From: Paracoccus yeei ATCC BAA-599
Lineage (GTDB): Bacteria; Pseudomonadota; Alphaproteobacteria; Rhodobacterales; Rhodobacteraceae
Direction of reading: 5' to 3'
Assembly (NCBI RefSeq): GCF_000622145.1
Contig: NZ_JHWH01000021.1
Span: forward strand, 25,175 to 89,174
DNA: 64,000 nt
Of this stretch, positions 35,977 through 45,800 are shown piece after piece. The position numbers and the translations under genes are program-made. Numbering within the stretch: position 1 is the stretch's first letter; each line of letters begins with the position of its first letter. The notes beneath the pieces were generated by a model. That model did no database searches, was not told the origin of the DNA, and worked only from the letters and a program-made list of their open reading frames with translations.

Positions 35977-36852
35977 TCAGGGCGCGATGAATTCGATCCC
36001 CGGCAGCGCGGCGATCTGGGCCACGTCCTCGTCGTAAAGATCGCTCAGGCGGTCGACCAGGTCCTGGGTCCAGCCGGGCAGCGACACCTCGATCTCCATC
36101 TGCTCGGGCAGGGCGTGGCGGGCCAGCGCGGCCGAAAAGATGGCGCGGCGGCTGTCGACCGTCAGCCGTTCCTGCTTGGCCATCTCGTCATGGATCATCT
36201 GGATGCCTTCGGGGCGCAGGATGTCGCCCAGGATCTGCAGCCCCGCCTTCAGCGGCACGTCGCTGGGCATGGTGGCGATGCGACGCACGACCTCGGGCCA
36301 GATCAGCGAAGTGTCCTCGTGGCACCACAGCACCAGGCGCAGGCCGGGGATTGCGGCCTGGATGCGGCGGATCGCCGGGGCCCACCGCAGCCGCTCGGGG
36401 TCGATGCCGGCCATCACGTCCTCGTACCGGCCGCTGCCGTCCTGGGCAAAGACAAAGGGCAGCAGCGTCGCGGGGTTCTTCATCGCCAGGAAGAACTCGA
36501 CCTCGGCCGAGGGGAAAAGATTGGCCAGCGCCGCCATCTTCTCGCCCGCCGCCGCGTAAAGCCCCTCGGCGGAAATCGCCCGCTCGGCCTTGCCGAGGAA
36601 GGTGGGCGTGCTGAAGATCACGCGTTCGGGCTGGTCGGTGTCCAGGATCGCGTCCAGCATCACCTGTTCCATGTCGGGCGTGGCGGGGCCGCCGCGCAGC
36701 GCGGTCAGCGCATCGTTGAAGATCTCGCGGTGCTTGTTCGGCGGCAGCGCCTCGATGCGGTTCTTCAGCAGCCAGTCGCGGTTCTGCATCAGGGTCTTGA
36801 CCATGCGGGACAGATCCGTGCCGTGGACACCGCAATGAAAAACGACCTGCAT
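35977..36852 (-). CDS. Conserved hypothetical protein (Rhodobacterales-type)
   Basis: The start at 36852 (MQVVFHCGVHGTD) gives 291 residues. A basic upstream extension to 36897 is possible but less likely. The protein is soluble, without signal peptide or membrane segment. It has alternating alpha/beta character ('ERVIFSTPTFLGKAERAI', 'EFFLAMKNPATLLPFVFA', 'RLVLWCHEDTSLIWPEVV'). The pattern resembles a family of unknown function that I associate with Rhodobacteraceae and that loosely recalls sulfotransferase-like folds, though I see no P-loop-like PAPS motif. The function is unknown. Confidence 0.75.
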   Translation of the reverse strand: MQVVFHCGVHGTDLSRMVKTLMQNRDWLLKNRIEALPPNKHREIFNDALTALRGGPATPDMEQVMLDAILDTDQPERVIFSTPTFLGKAERAISAEGLYAAAGEKMAALANLFPSAEVEFFLAMKNPATLLPFVFAQDGSGRYEDVMAGIDPERLRWAPAIRRIQAAIPGLRLVLWCHEDTSLIWPEVVRRIATMPSDVPLKAGLQILGDILRPEGIQMIHDEMAKQERLTVDSRRAIFSAALARHALPEQMEIEVSLPGWTQDLVDRLSDLYDEDVAQIAALPGIEFIAP

Positions 36853-37171
36853 GAAATGCGCACCTCTGATTGCTTCTGAGCGCACACTAGCCTTCATTGC
36901 CGGTCAGGAAAACCACCCGCGGCCCTATCCCTGCGACGAAGGCGCGGCGGGGGAACGGGGACAGCCGGGCGGGTCCCACCACGAACCCGCCCGGCAGCGC
37001 CGGACATGAACCAGAACAATCGCTTACCACCACAACAAGCAATCGCTTGCCGACAGGGAAGTTATGCCCGAGCCCGCCCGCAGGGGGTAGCTGGCTATTT
37101 CGTCAATTCCCGCTGTGGGCGACCTGTCCCTTTGGGCAGGTCGCGGGGCGCGCGAGCGCCCGAAAACGAAG
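36853..37171. other. Intergenic region with tandem hairpins
   Basis: There is no gene here. A perfect 11-bp stem lies at 36964-36974 paired with 36985-36995 (GCCGGGCGGGT / ACCCGCCCGGC). A second stem GCGACCTG/CAGGTCGC with an inner CCC/GGG lies at 37119-37144. Between them, 'CAATCGCTTACC' and 'CAATCGCTTGCC' form an imperfect direct repeat near 37018 and 37042. The hairpins lack T-runs. A small RNA or attenuating structures are possible. Confidence 0.4.
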
Positions 37172-37197
37172 AACGCTCCCCCGGATGGGGGAGCGTT
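37172..37197 (-). terminator. Terminator hairpin downstream of tig
   Basis: A perfect 11-bp stem AACGCTCCCCC / GGGGGAGCGTT with loop GGAT lies 24 bases beyond the tig stop. In the minus direction it is followed by CTTCGTTTTC, a modest T-rich tail, so it probably terminates the trigger-factor transcript. Confidence 0.75.
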
Positions 37198-37221
37198 CGG
37201 GTCGGTCCGAAGCTTGGGCGA

Positions 37222-38556
37222 TCAGACGTCGTCCAGCGCCTCGATGGCCTTTTCCAGCTCGTCCTTGGTCACGGTCTTGTCCGTGACCTTGGCGCCTTCG
37301 ACGATGTGGTCGACGACCTTGTCCTCGAAGATCGGGGCGCGCAGCTGTTGCTGGGCCTGCGGGTTCTGCTGGATGAACTCGAAGAACGCGCGTTCCTGGC
37401 CCGGATACTGGCGGGCCTGGCGCAGCACGGCCTGGGTCATTTCCTGGTCGGACACGGTGATCTCGGCCTTCTGGCCGATCTCGGCCAGCAGAAGGCCAAG
37501 ACGGACGCGGCGCTCGGCCAGCTTCTTGTGTTCGTCCGTGGGCTCGATCTCGCCATGGTTGTGGCCGTGATCGTCCGGATGCTCTTCGTGGTAAAGCTGG
37601 TGGGCGATCTGTGCCGCCTCGGCCTCGACCAGCGATTCGGGCAGGTCGAACTTGACCAGCGCATCCAGCTTGTCCAGCAGGGCGCGCTTCAGCACCTGGC
37701 GCGACGCGCCCTTGTATTCGGCTTCCAGCCGCTCGCGGATCTGGGCCTTCAGCGCGTCGAGGCTCTCGGCGCCGAACTTCTTGGCCAGTTCGTCGTCAAG
37801 TTCGGCGGCCTTCGGTTCCTTGACGGCCTTGACGGTGGTCTCGAAGACCGCGTCCTTGCCGGCCAGGTGCGGCGCGCCGTATTCCTCGGGGAACTTGACC
37901 TCGACCTTGATCTCGTCGCCGGCCTTGGCGCCGACCAGCTGCTCCTCGAAGCCGGGGATGAAGCTGCCCGAGCCCAGCACCAGGGGGTAATCCTCGGCCG
38001 CGCCGCCCTCGAAGGCCTCGCCGTCGACCATGCCCTTGAAGTCGATCACGACCTGATCGCCGTCCTTGGCCTTGGAGCCCTTCTTGCGGTCCTCGAAGGA
38101 CTGGGCGTTCTTGGCAAGGTTCTCAAGGGCTTCGTTGACCTGCTCGTCGCTCGCCTCGACCACCAGCCGCTCAAGCTCGATGCCCGACAGGTCGGCTTCG
38201 GGGATGGCCGGCAGGGCCTCGTAGGTCACGTCCACGACCAGGTCGTCGCCTTCCTTCCAGGATTCGCCGCCGACCATTTCGACCTTCGGCTGCAGCGCCG
38301 GACGGTCGCCCGAGGTCTCCAGGTGGTTGCGCAGCGCGCTGTCGATCGCTTCCTGCATGGCATCGCCCATGACGCGGGGGCCGAACTGCTTTTTCAGCAT
38401 CGCCATCGGCACCTTGCCCTTGCGGAAGCCCTTCATCTCGACTTCGGGCTGGGCCTCTTTCAGCTTCGCCTCGACCTGCGCCGCAAGATCGGCGGCGGGC
38501 AGGGTGAATTGATAGCCGCGCTTCAGCCCTTCGTTCTGGGTTTCCTTGACCTGCAT
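37222..38556 (-). CDS. tig: Trigger factor, ribosome-associated chaperone/PPIase
   Basis: The start at 38556 ([10 protein letters not shown]) follows GAAGGA at 7 bases and gives 444 residues; an upstream ATG at 38574 precedes that site. The ribosome-binding signature [12 protein letters not shown] lies near residue 43. The FKBP-type PPIase domain occupies about 150-245 ('[20 protein letters not shown]'). A long Glu/Gln-rich helical C-terminal chaperone arm follows, with a His/Asp-rich patch ([14 protein letters not shown]) that is somewhat unusual. The protein cradles nascent chains at the ribosome exit. Confidence 0.95.
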   Translation of the reverse strand: MQVKETQNEGLKRGYQFTLPAADLAAQVEAKLKEAQPEVEMKGFRKGKVPMAMLKKQFGPRVMGDAMQEAIDSALRNHLETSGDRPALQPKVEMVGGESWKEGDDLVVDVTYEALPAIPEADLSGIELERLVVEASDEQVNEALENLAKNAQSFEDRKKGSKAKDGDQVVIDFKGMVDGEAFEGGAAEDYPLVLGSGSFIPGFEEQLVGAKAGDEIKVEVKFPEEYGAPHLAGKDAVFETTVKAVKEPKAAELDDELAKKFGAESLDALKAQIRERLEAEYKGASRQVLKRALLDKLDALVKFDLPESLVEAEAAQIAHQLYHEEHPDDHGHNHGEIEPTDEHKKLAERRVRLGLLLAEIGQKAEITVSDQEMTQAVLRQARQYPGQERAFFEFIQQNPQAQQQLRAPIFEDKVVDHIVEGAKVTDKTVTKDELEKAIEALDDV

Positions 38557-38807
38557 TTGGGTTCCTTCATCCAACCTTGCTGCGGTTGAGGGGGCGTTCC
38601 CCCGGCCGGGCGCCGTGCCCGGCCCCCGCCGTTTCAGCGCGCTAGCTATGGGATTTCGGCGCCCATAGCAAGGAGGAAGGCCGGTTCCGCGCCTGCCCGC
38701 AAGGCCGTCCTGCGGGGTTTTTCCCGCCGCCCGTGCCGGCGCCCGACACGCCGCAGGGTGCGCATCCCGGCCGGCGCATTTTCTTTCCGGCGGCGCATTT
38801 TTTTCGC
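38557..38807. other. Promoter-bearing spacer upstream of tig
   Basis: This spacer lies between the trigger-factor start and the tRNA-Ala promoter. It contains an imperfect direct repeat (CCGGCGCATTTT near 38771 and CGGCGCATTTTT near 38791). The tig promoter must be in this interval on the minus strand, but no unambiguous -35/-10 pair stands out. No gene is seen. Confidence 0.4.
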
Positions 38808-38836
38808 TTGCGCCCGTTTCGCGGCCCCCCTATACG
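38808..38836 (+). promoter_or_regulatory. Promoter of tRNA-Ala(GGC)
   Basis: TTGCGC at 38808-38813 and TATACG at 38831-38836 are separated by exactly 17 bases, placing initiation about 35 bases upstream of the mature tRNA 5' end. A C-rich stretch lies just before the -10 box. Confidence 0.65.
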
Positions 38837-38878
38837 ACGCCCCACGCAGACGGCGGCAACGTCATCTGGACCTCCGGT

Positions 38879-38954
<76 letters not shown>

Positions 38955-39101
38955 AATTATCCTTTCCCGAAACGACAAGACGACTGCATCCGCGGGCGTT
39001 TGCGGCTGTTCGGCGCTTGTCGCGCGCCGTCACTCGGCCAGTAAAAAGCGCCGCGTCCTTGCGGAGCGGCGCTGCCTTGGGCCCTGGTTCCCGCGAAGGG
39101 A

Positions 39102-39587
39102 TCAGAACGGGATCTCGTCGTCGAAATCGGGACGGCTGGCAGGAGAGGAGCTGCGGCCCGAGCCGCCGCCCGAGGAGCCGCCTTCGTAGCCATAGCCCTC
39201 ATCGCCGCGACCGCCGCCGCCACCGCCCGAGCCGCCACGGCCGTCGAGCATGGTCAGCTCGCTGCGGAAGGGACGCAGCGCCACCTCGGTCGAATAGCGG
39301 TCGTTGCCTTGCTGGTCCTGCCATTTGCGGGTTTCCAGCTGGCCCTCGACATAGACCTTGCTGCCCTTCTTCAGGTATTGCTCGGCCACGCGGACCAGGG
39401 GCTCCGAATAGATGGCGACGGTGTGCCACTCGGTGCGTTCCTTGCGTTCGCCGGTGTTGCGATCCTTCCAGGTCTCGGAGGTCGCGATCCGCAGGTTGGC
39501 GATCTTGCCGCCGTTCTGGAAGCTGCGGATCTCGGGGTCTTGACCCAGATTGCCGATCAGGATCACCTTGTTCACGCTGCCTGCCAT
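39102..39587 (-). CDS. ssb: Single-stranded DNA-binding protein
   Basis: The start at 39587 ([15 protein letters not shown]) gives 161 residues. The OB fold (1-115) includes '[20 protein letters not shown]', '[20 protein letters not shown]' and '[17 protein letters not shown]'. A Gly/Ser-rich flexible linker follows, then the conserved acidic tip DFDDEIPF that recruits replication and repair partners. A longer upstream frame (to 39752) has no family similarity. Confidence 0.97.
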   Translation of the reverse strand: MAGSVNKVILIGNLGQDPEIRSFQNGGKIANLRIATSETWKDRNTGERKERTEWHTVAIYSEPLVRVAEQYLKKGSKVYVEGQLETRKWQDQQGNDRYSTEVALRPFRSELTMLDGRGGSGGGGGGRGDEGYGYEGGSSGGGSGRSSSPASRPDFDDEIPF

Positions 39588-39743
39588 CGAAACGGTCCTT
39601 TCTTCGCTCGTCACGCCGATGTAGCGCCTTGCGAGGGGGCGCGACAAGGGCCTTGCGGTCCGTGGCGGCCGCTCGGACCGACGCTTGAGGGCTTGGCGGA
39701 AATCCGCCCAAGACGAGCCGATGCCCGGGCGGCCCGAAACGAC

Positions 39744-39774
39744 TTGCGCCATCGCCCCGGCTTTGGGCTATAGT
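39744..39774 (+). promoter_or_regulatory. Possible promoter upstream of the lytic transglycosylase gene
   Basis: TATAGT at 39769-39774 is a good -10 box. TTGCGC at 39744-39749 is the nearest -35 match, but the 19-base spacer is longer than optimal. The gene starts 36 bases downstream. Confidence 0.3.
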
Positions 39775-39809
39775 GCCACGCAAAAAGACGTCGGCATGAG
39801 GGACGAGAC

Positions 39810-40448
39810 ATGTTTGCACGCAGCGCTGCGCGGCGCCTGGCCCGCGCCGCCCTGGCCTTGAGCCTGGGACTTGGCCTTGCTGTTCCGGCCATGGCCGACG
39901 GGCTTCGCATCCAGAAAAGCGGCAAGTCGCGCATCGCACAGTTCGAACGCCAGACCCGGCTGCTGGATTCGCGGCTGGCCGGGCAATACCAGCAATCCGC
40001 GCGGCTGCGGCCCAAGGGGACCTCGACGAAAAGCGTGGTGGACCTGGCCGTGCCGGGGACGATTCCCGCCTATTCCGGCAACCGGCGCAGCCAGTACCTG
40101 CCCCATGCCCGGGCGATGGCGCGCAAGCACGGCGTGCCCGAGGACCTGTTCCTGCGCCTGGTGCAGCAGGAATCGGGCTGGAACCCCTCGGCCAGGTCGA
40201 ACAAGGGCGCGCGGGGGCTGGCGCAGCTGATGCCGGGCACCGCGGCCAAGCTGGGCGTGGACGCCAGCGACCCGATCCAGAACCTGGAAGGCGGCGCGCG
40301 CTATCTGCGGATGATGTACAACACCTTCGGGAACTGGCGGCTGGCGCTGGCGGCCTACAATGCCGGGCCGGGGGCCGTGCAGAAATACGGCGGCGTCCCG
40401 CCCTATCGCGAGACGCGGAACTACGTCCGCATCATCCACGGAAGCTGA
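39810..40448 (+). CDS. Lytic transglycosylase, SLT domain
   Basis: The protein has 212 residues. An N-terminal signal peptide ([20 protein letters not shown]) directs export. The catalytic SLT domain fills the C-terminal 120 residues: catalytic Glu in [10 protein letters not shown] (near 122), '[20 protein letters not shown]', '[20 protein letters not shown]' and '[15 protein letters not shown]'. It cleaves peptidoglycan glycan strands to 1,6-anhydromuropeptides during wall turnover or machine insertion. It is monocistronic, facing a converging lipoprotein gene. Confidence 0.94.
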   Translation: MFARSAARRLARAALALSLGLGLAVPAMADGLRIQKSGKSRIAQFERQTRLLDSRLAGQYQQSARLRPKGTSTKSVVDLAVPGTIPAYSGNRRSQYLPHARAMARKHGVPEDLFLRLVQQESGWNPSARSNKGARGLAQLMPGTAAKLGVDASDPIQNLEGGARYLRMMYNTFGNWRLALAAYNAGPGAVQKYGGVPPYRETRNYVRIIHGS

Positions 40449-40455
40449 GGGAAGG

Positions 40456-40475
40456 GGGCCGCATCGCGGCCCTTT
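40456..40475. terminator. Terminator between convergent genes
   Basis: Stem GGGCCGC / GCGGCCC with loop ATC is followed by TTT in the plus direction, in the 31-base gap between the transglycosylase and the YSC84-type lipoprotein genes. Confidence 0.6.
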
Positions 40476-40479
40476 CGCT

Positions 40480-41049
40480 TCAGAAGGTCGAGGGGATGAT
40501 CCGCGTGTACTTGGTCCCGGCGATCGCCGCTCCGGCCATCAGGCCGGACTGGCCAAAGACCATCGCGATGATGGGCTGCTGCGCGCTCAGCGTGTCGCCG
40601 CCGACCGACATGCCCTTGGCGGGCAGGGCGTAATAGGCGCCCGCCTCGGCCACCCAGCCGGGGGCGCGGCGGAAATCCGACAGTGCCGCATCGGTCTGGA
40701 AGATCAGCACATGGGCGTATTGCTGGGCCCCGATCTGGAAGCCGACGCTGGCCTGCGTGGCAGAATAGTAGTCCACCGTCGCATTGTTGATGCGGAGCGC
40801 GCCTTGCCCATAGGCGCCGCCGACGCCGAAGCCCGCCTCGGTCATCAGCGGCATGTAAAGGACGCCCTTGGCCGATTGCAGCATGGGGGCGACGGCGGGA
40901 TAGTTCTGCAGCAGGAAGTTGCGCGTCGCATCCACCCGCGCGTCCAGCCGCGCCGGAGCGTCCTGGCCCACCGCATTGTTGCAGGCCGCCAGCCCAAGCG
41001 CCGCGGCGCCCAGCAGCAGGCCGCGCCTGCTCATCGCGTTGAAATCCAT
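40480..41049 (-). CDS. YSC84-related lipoprotein
   Basis: The 189 residues start at 41049 (MDFNAMSRRGLLLGAAALG). An RR motif and hydrophobic stretch end in the lipobox LAAC (Cys near 22), so it is an exported, lipid-anchored protein. The body matches the YSC84 (lipid-binding SYLF) domain: 'AKGVLYMPLMTEAGFGVGG', 'YGQGALRINNATVDYYSATQ', 'GFQIGAQQYAHVLIFQTDAA', ending 'AGTKYTRIIPS'. SYLF domains bind phosphoinositides in eukaryotes; the bacterial role is unclear, with envelope stability proposed by inference. Confidence 0.85.
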   Translation of the reverse strand: MDFNAMSRRGLLLGAAALGLAACNNAVGQDAPARLDARVDATRNFLLQNYPAVAPMLQSAKGVLYMPLMTEAGFGVGGAYGQGALRINNATVDYYSATQASVGFQIGAQQYAHVLIFQTDAALSDFRRAPGWVAEAGAYYALPAKGMSVGGDTLSAQQPIIAMVFGQSGLMAGAAIAGTKYTRIIPSTF

Positions 41050-41117
41050 ATTCGCCCTCGTCCCATGAATGGCGGTGGACCCGCCCTTAGCTGTTGATGA
41101 TACGTGCTTTCCCGGCG

Positions 41118-42116
41118 TCACGCCAGCCTTTCGGCCACTTGGGGGGCGTAATAGGTCAGGATGCCGTCGCAGCCCGCGCGGCGGAACGCGAGCAGGCTTT
41201 CCAGCACCACGTCGCGCGAAAGCCAGCCCTGGCGGATCGCGCCTTCCAGCATTGCGTACTCGCCGCTGACCTGATAGGCGAAGGTTGGCGCCGCGAACTG
41301 GTCGCGCACCATCCGGCAGATGTCCAGATAGGGCATGCCGGGCTTCACCATGACCATGTCGGCGCCCTCGGCCAGGTCGCGGGCGACGCAGCGCATCGCC
41401 TCGTCGCGGTTCGCGGGGTTGATCTGATAGGTCTTCTTGTCGCCGACCAGCCGGCCCGAGGCGCCCACCGCATCCCGGAACGGGCCGTAGAAGCCGCTGG
41501 CATATTTCGCCGCATAGGACAGGATCGCCACATCCTTGTGGCCCTCCTCCTCCAGAAGCGCCCGCAGCGCGCCGATGCGGCCGTCCATCATGTCCGAGGG
41601 ACCAAGGATGTCCGCCCCCGCCTCGGCCTGGACCAGCGCCATGCGCCCCAGCGCCTCGACCGTCTCGTCGTTCAGGATCACGCCGTTACGCACGATGCCG
41701 TCGTGGCCGTTGGCGTTGTAGGGGTCCAGCGCGATGTCGGTCATCACCGCCAGATCCGGCGCCACCTCCTTGATGGCGCGGATGGCGCGGTTGCCGATGT
41801 TGTCTGGATCCCAGGCCCGTTCGCAGTCCTCGGTCTTCTGGTCCGGGTCCGAATGCGGAAAGATGCAGATCGCCGGAATGTCCAGCCGCATCGCGGTCTC
41901 GGCCGCCCGTTTCGCGCCGTCCAGCGTCAGACGCTCGACCCCCGGCATCGAGGGGATCTCGCCCGCGCCGCCCTCGATCTCGGTCACGAAGATCGGCCAG
42001 ATCAGGTTCGCGGGGGTCAGGTTCACCTCGGTCGTCAAGGCGCGCAGGGCCGGGGTGCGGCGCAGGCGGCGCAGGCGGGTCAGCGGAAACGGGGCGATGA
42101 TCGGGGTGGGAGACAT
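41118..42116 (-). CDS. hemB: Delta-aminolevulinic acid dehydratase (porphobilinogen synthase)
   Basis: The start at 42116 (MSPTPIIAPFPLTRLR) gives 332 residues. The Schiff-base lysines lie in SYAAKYASGFYGPFRDAV and 'MVMVKPGMPYLDICR'. The metal-site region reads 'TDIALDPYNANGHDGIV', with Asp and Ala where zinc-dependent enzymes have three Cys, so it belongs to the non-zinc type seen in Rhodobacter-like bacteria. It condenses two 5-aminolevulinate molecules to porphobilinogen in tetrapyrrole synthesis. Confidence 0.96.
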   Translation of the reverse strand: MSPTPIIAPFPLTRLRRLRRTPALRALTTEVNLTPANLIWPIFVTEIEGGAGEIPSMPGVERLTLDGAKRAAETAMRLDIPAICIFPHSDPDQKTEDCERAWDPDNIGNRAIRAIKEVAPDLAVMTDIALDPYNANGHDGIVRNGVILNDETVEALGRMALVQAEAGADILGPSDMMDGRIGALRALLEEEGHKDVAILSYAAKYASGFYGPFRDAVGASGRLVGDKKTYQINPANRDEAMRCVARDLAEGADMVMVKPGMPYLDICRMVRDQFAAPTFAYQVSGEYAMLEGAIRQGWLSRDVVLESLLAFRRAGCDGILTYYAPQVAERLA

Positions 42117-42289
42117 GGGCGATCCTTGGCTTGCGGGGCCGGGGGCGGGGCCCGGCCAGATGCGCCCAAAGCCTGCACATTCAGTTGCAGCAGCGCAACC
42201 CCTGCCGGCCGGTCGCGCGGTCCGACGGTTTTCCTTTTCGTCGTCCGGGGTTAGGCTTATCCTGCCACCATGCGGGAGCTGACCGGACC

Positions 42290-42838
42290 TTGATCCAGGC
42301 CATACTGTCCATCCTCGACAGCCGATCCTTTGGCTCGATCTGGTTCTGGCTGCTGCTGGTGCTGGTCTGGGGCCACGCCGGCCGGCGCGTCCTGGGCGTT
42401 CCGGTCGATATCGCGCAGGCCGCCCGCGGGGGCGACGAGCCCGCCGCGCTGCTGCTGCTCGACTGGCTGTCGCTGACGCTGCCGCGCTGGCGGCTGGGCC
42501 CGAAGGAGGGCGCGGTTCTGCTGGGGCTTGGCGCCTTCGGGCTGAGCGCGCTGGCGGTGCTGGGCTTTGGCTATGGGCTGGAAATGGCGCAGGCGCTGGT
42601 TCTGCTGGCGCTGCCGCTGGCCCTGCTGCTGGCGCTGGAGGTCCAGCTGGCACGCCGCCTGTCCGCGATCGTCGCGGCGGCCGAGGCGGGCAGCCTGCCG
42701 GTGGACCGGGCGGGGCGTGCGGCCTCGAGCCTGATGCGGCGGCACCGGCGGGTGGTGACGCTGGCCTCGTTGCTTGCGGTGGCGGCGACGGCCTGGCGCG
42801 GCGCCCTGTGGCTGGTCGCCCATCCCTTCGGCTTCTGA
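42290..42838 (+). CDS. Membrane protein, 'component of SufBCD complex'-like
   Basis: The likely start is TTG at 42290 (LIQAILSILDSRSFGS), giving 182 residues; no ATG gives a better fit. There are three hydrophobic stretches: 'SIWFWLLLVLVWGHAG', 'GAVLLGLGAFGLSALAVLGF' and 'ALVLLALPLALLLALEVQLA'. A basic C-terminal part with another hydrophobic segment follows. The 'DSRSFGSIWFW... RRVLGVPVDIAQAARGG' pattern recalls a Rhodobacterales membrane family often labelled as a SufBCD component; the evidence for that function is weak. It lies 45 bases before mfd on the same strand. Confidence 0.6.
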   Translation: MIQAILSILDSRSFGSIWFWLLLVLVWGHAGRRVLGVPVDIAQAARGGDEPAALLLLDWLSLTLPRWRLGPKEGAVLLGLGAFGLSALAVLGFGYGLEMAQALVLLALPLALLLALEVQLARRLSAIVAAAEAGSLPVDRAGRAASSLMRRHRRVVTLASLLAVAATAWRGALWLVAHPFGF

Positions 42839-42883
42839 AAGGCGCGTCTTGACTTCGGTCCCGCCCGCGCTAGGTCACACCGC

Positions 42884-45800
42884 ATGGCCGAACATCTGAT
42901 CCTTTCCGGGGCGCCCGAGGGCCTTGACGCGGCGCTGATCGCCCGCGAGCTGGCCCGAGGCGCGCCCGTCATCCATATCGCCCGCGACGACCGGCGCATG
43001 GCCGCGATGCGCGCGGCGCTTGGCTTCTTTGCGCCCCAGGCGGTGGTGCTGGAATTTCCCGCATGGGACACCACGCCCTATGACCGCGTTTCGCCCGCGC
43101 CTGCGGTGATGGCGGCGCGCATGGCGGTGCTGACCGCCCTGGCGCATGGTGCGATCAAGGGGCCCTTCGTCCTGCTGACGACCCTTGCCGCCGCCATGCA
43201 GCGGGTGCCGCCCCGCGATGCGCTGCGCGAGGCCAGCTTTTCCGCCCGCGTGGGCGACCGCATGGACGAAGGGGCGTTGCGCGCCTTTCTGGCCCGTATG
43301 GGCTTTTCCCAGGCGCCCACCGTGACCGAGCCCGGCGATTTCGCGGTCCGAGGCGGCATCATCGACATCTATCCCCCGGGCGATTCCGGCCCGATCCGGC
43401 TGGACATGTTCGGCGACGTGCTGGAATCGGCCCGCCGCTTCGATGCCGAGACCCAGCGCTCGACCGAGAAGCTGGACCACCTCGACCTGGCCCCGATGTC
43501 CGAGGTGATCCTGGACGAGGCCGCGATCACCCGGTTTCGCCAGAACTATCGCGCCGAATATGGCGGGGGCGCGAACGATCCGCTGTACGAAGGCATCAGC
43601 GCCGGGCGCAAGATGGCCGGGATGGAACACTGGCTGCCCTGGTTCCACGACCGGTTGGAAAGCCTGCTGTCCTATCTGCCCGAGGCCTCGGTGGTGGCCG
43701 ACGACCATCTGGACCAGGTGCGCGACGCCCGGCTGCACACGATCCGCGAACAGTTCGATGCCCGGCGCGAGGCCCTGGCCCGCAAGGGCGGCACCGACAC
43801 CGTCTATCGCCCGGTCCCGCCGCGAGCCATGTTCCCCGACGAGGCCGAATGGGCGGACTGGCTGAAATCGCATCGCGTGCTGCGTCTTTCGGTCCTGCCC
43901 CAGCCCCCGGGGCCGGGCGTGCTGGACGCCGGCGGACGGGTGGGGCGCAATTTCGCCCCCGAACGCCAGGCAGAAAAAGGAAACCTGTTCAAGGCGCTGG
44001 CCGATCACGTCCGCAGCCTGCAAGCCTCGCGCCGGGTGGTGATCGCCAGTTTCTCGGAAGGGGCGCGCGAACGTCTGTCGGGGTTGATCGCGGACGAAGG
44101 GATCAGGGGCGCCAAGCCCATCGCCGACCTGCGCGACCTGCCCGACCAGCCCGGCGCGCTGGGCCTTGCCGTCTGGCCGCTGGAGGAGGGCTTCACCTCG
44201 GACGGGCAGGCGACCGGGCCGCTGGCGGTGATTTCCGAACAGGACGTTCTGGGCGACCGGCTGATCCGGGGCGCGAAACGTCGTCGCAAGGCCGAGAATT
44301 TCCTGCGCGACACCACGACGCTGACCCCCGGCGATCTGGTGGTTCATGTCGAACATGGCATCGGCCGCTACAAGGGGCTGGAAACCGTGATGGCGCTGGG
44401 CGTGCCGCACGACTGCGTGGCGCTGGAATATGCCGGCGGCGACCGCCTGTTCCTGCCGGTCGAGAACATCGAGCTGCTCAGCCGCTACGGGCACGAAGAA
44501 GGCTTGCTGGACAAGCTGGGCGGCGGCGCCTGGCAGGCCCGCAAGGCGCGGCTCAAGGAACGCATCAAGCTGATCGCCGACAAGCTGATGCGCGTCGCCG
44601 CCGAACGCCTGCTGCGCCCCGCCCCGGTGCTGGAGCCCGAGCATCACGAGGTCGAAAGCTTCGCCGCCCGCTTCCCCTATGCCGAGACCGAGGACCAGGC
44701 CGCCGCCATCGCCGACGTGGCCGAGGACCTGGCCGCCGGCCGGCCGATGGACCGGCTGGTGGTGGGCGACGTGGGCTTCGGCAAGACCGAAGTCGCCATG
44801 CGCGCGGCCTTCATCGCCGCAAGCCAGGGCCGGCAGGTCGCCGTGGTGGCGCCGACCACGCTGCTCGCGCGCCAGCATTTCCGCACCTTTGCCGAACGCT
44901 TCCGGGGCACGGCGATCAACGTGCGCCCGCTGTCGCGCTTTGTGTCCGCCAAGGACGCTGCCGAGACCCGCAAGGGCCTGGCCGAGGGCACGGTGGACAT
45001 CGTCGTCGGCACCCATGCCGTGCTGGCAAAGCAGGTCCGGTTCAAGAACCTGGGCCTGCTGATCGTCGACGAAGAACAGCACTTCGGCGTGGCGCACAAG
45101 GAACGGCTGAAGGAGTTGCGCAGCGACATCCACGTGCTGACCCTGACCGCGACGCCGATCCCGCGCACGCTGCAGTTGTCGCTGACCGGGGTGCGGGACC
45201 TGTCGATCATCGGCACGCCGCCGGTGGACCGGCTCTCGATCCGCACCTATGTCAGCGAATTCGACAGCGTCACCATCCGCGAGGCGCTGCTGCGCGAGAA
45301 ATATCGCGGCGGGCAAAGCTTTTTTGTCGTGCCGCGCCTGGCCGACCTGCCCGAGGTCGAGGACTGGCTGAAAGAACACGTCCCCGAGGTGTCCTATATC
45401 GTCGCGCACGGCCAGCTGGCGGCGGGCGATCTGGACCAGCGGATGAACGCTTTCTACGACCGGGGCGCCGACGTGCTGCTGGCCACGACCATCGTCGAAT
45501 CGGGGCTGGATATCCCGACTGCGAACACCATGGTCGTCTGGCGTGCCGACATGTTCGGCTTGGCACAGCTTTACCAGATCCGGGGCAGGGTGGGCCGGTC
45601 CAAGACCCGCGCCTATTGCTACCTGACGACCAAGCCGCGGGTGCCGCTGACCCCGCAAGCGATGCGGCGGCTGAAGTTCCTGGGCTCGATCGACAGCCTC
45701 GGGGCCGGTTTCAATCTCGCATCCCAGGACCTGGACCTGCGCGGTGCGGGCAACCTTCTGGGCGAGGAGCAGTCCGGCCATATCAAGGAGGTCGGCTTCG

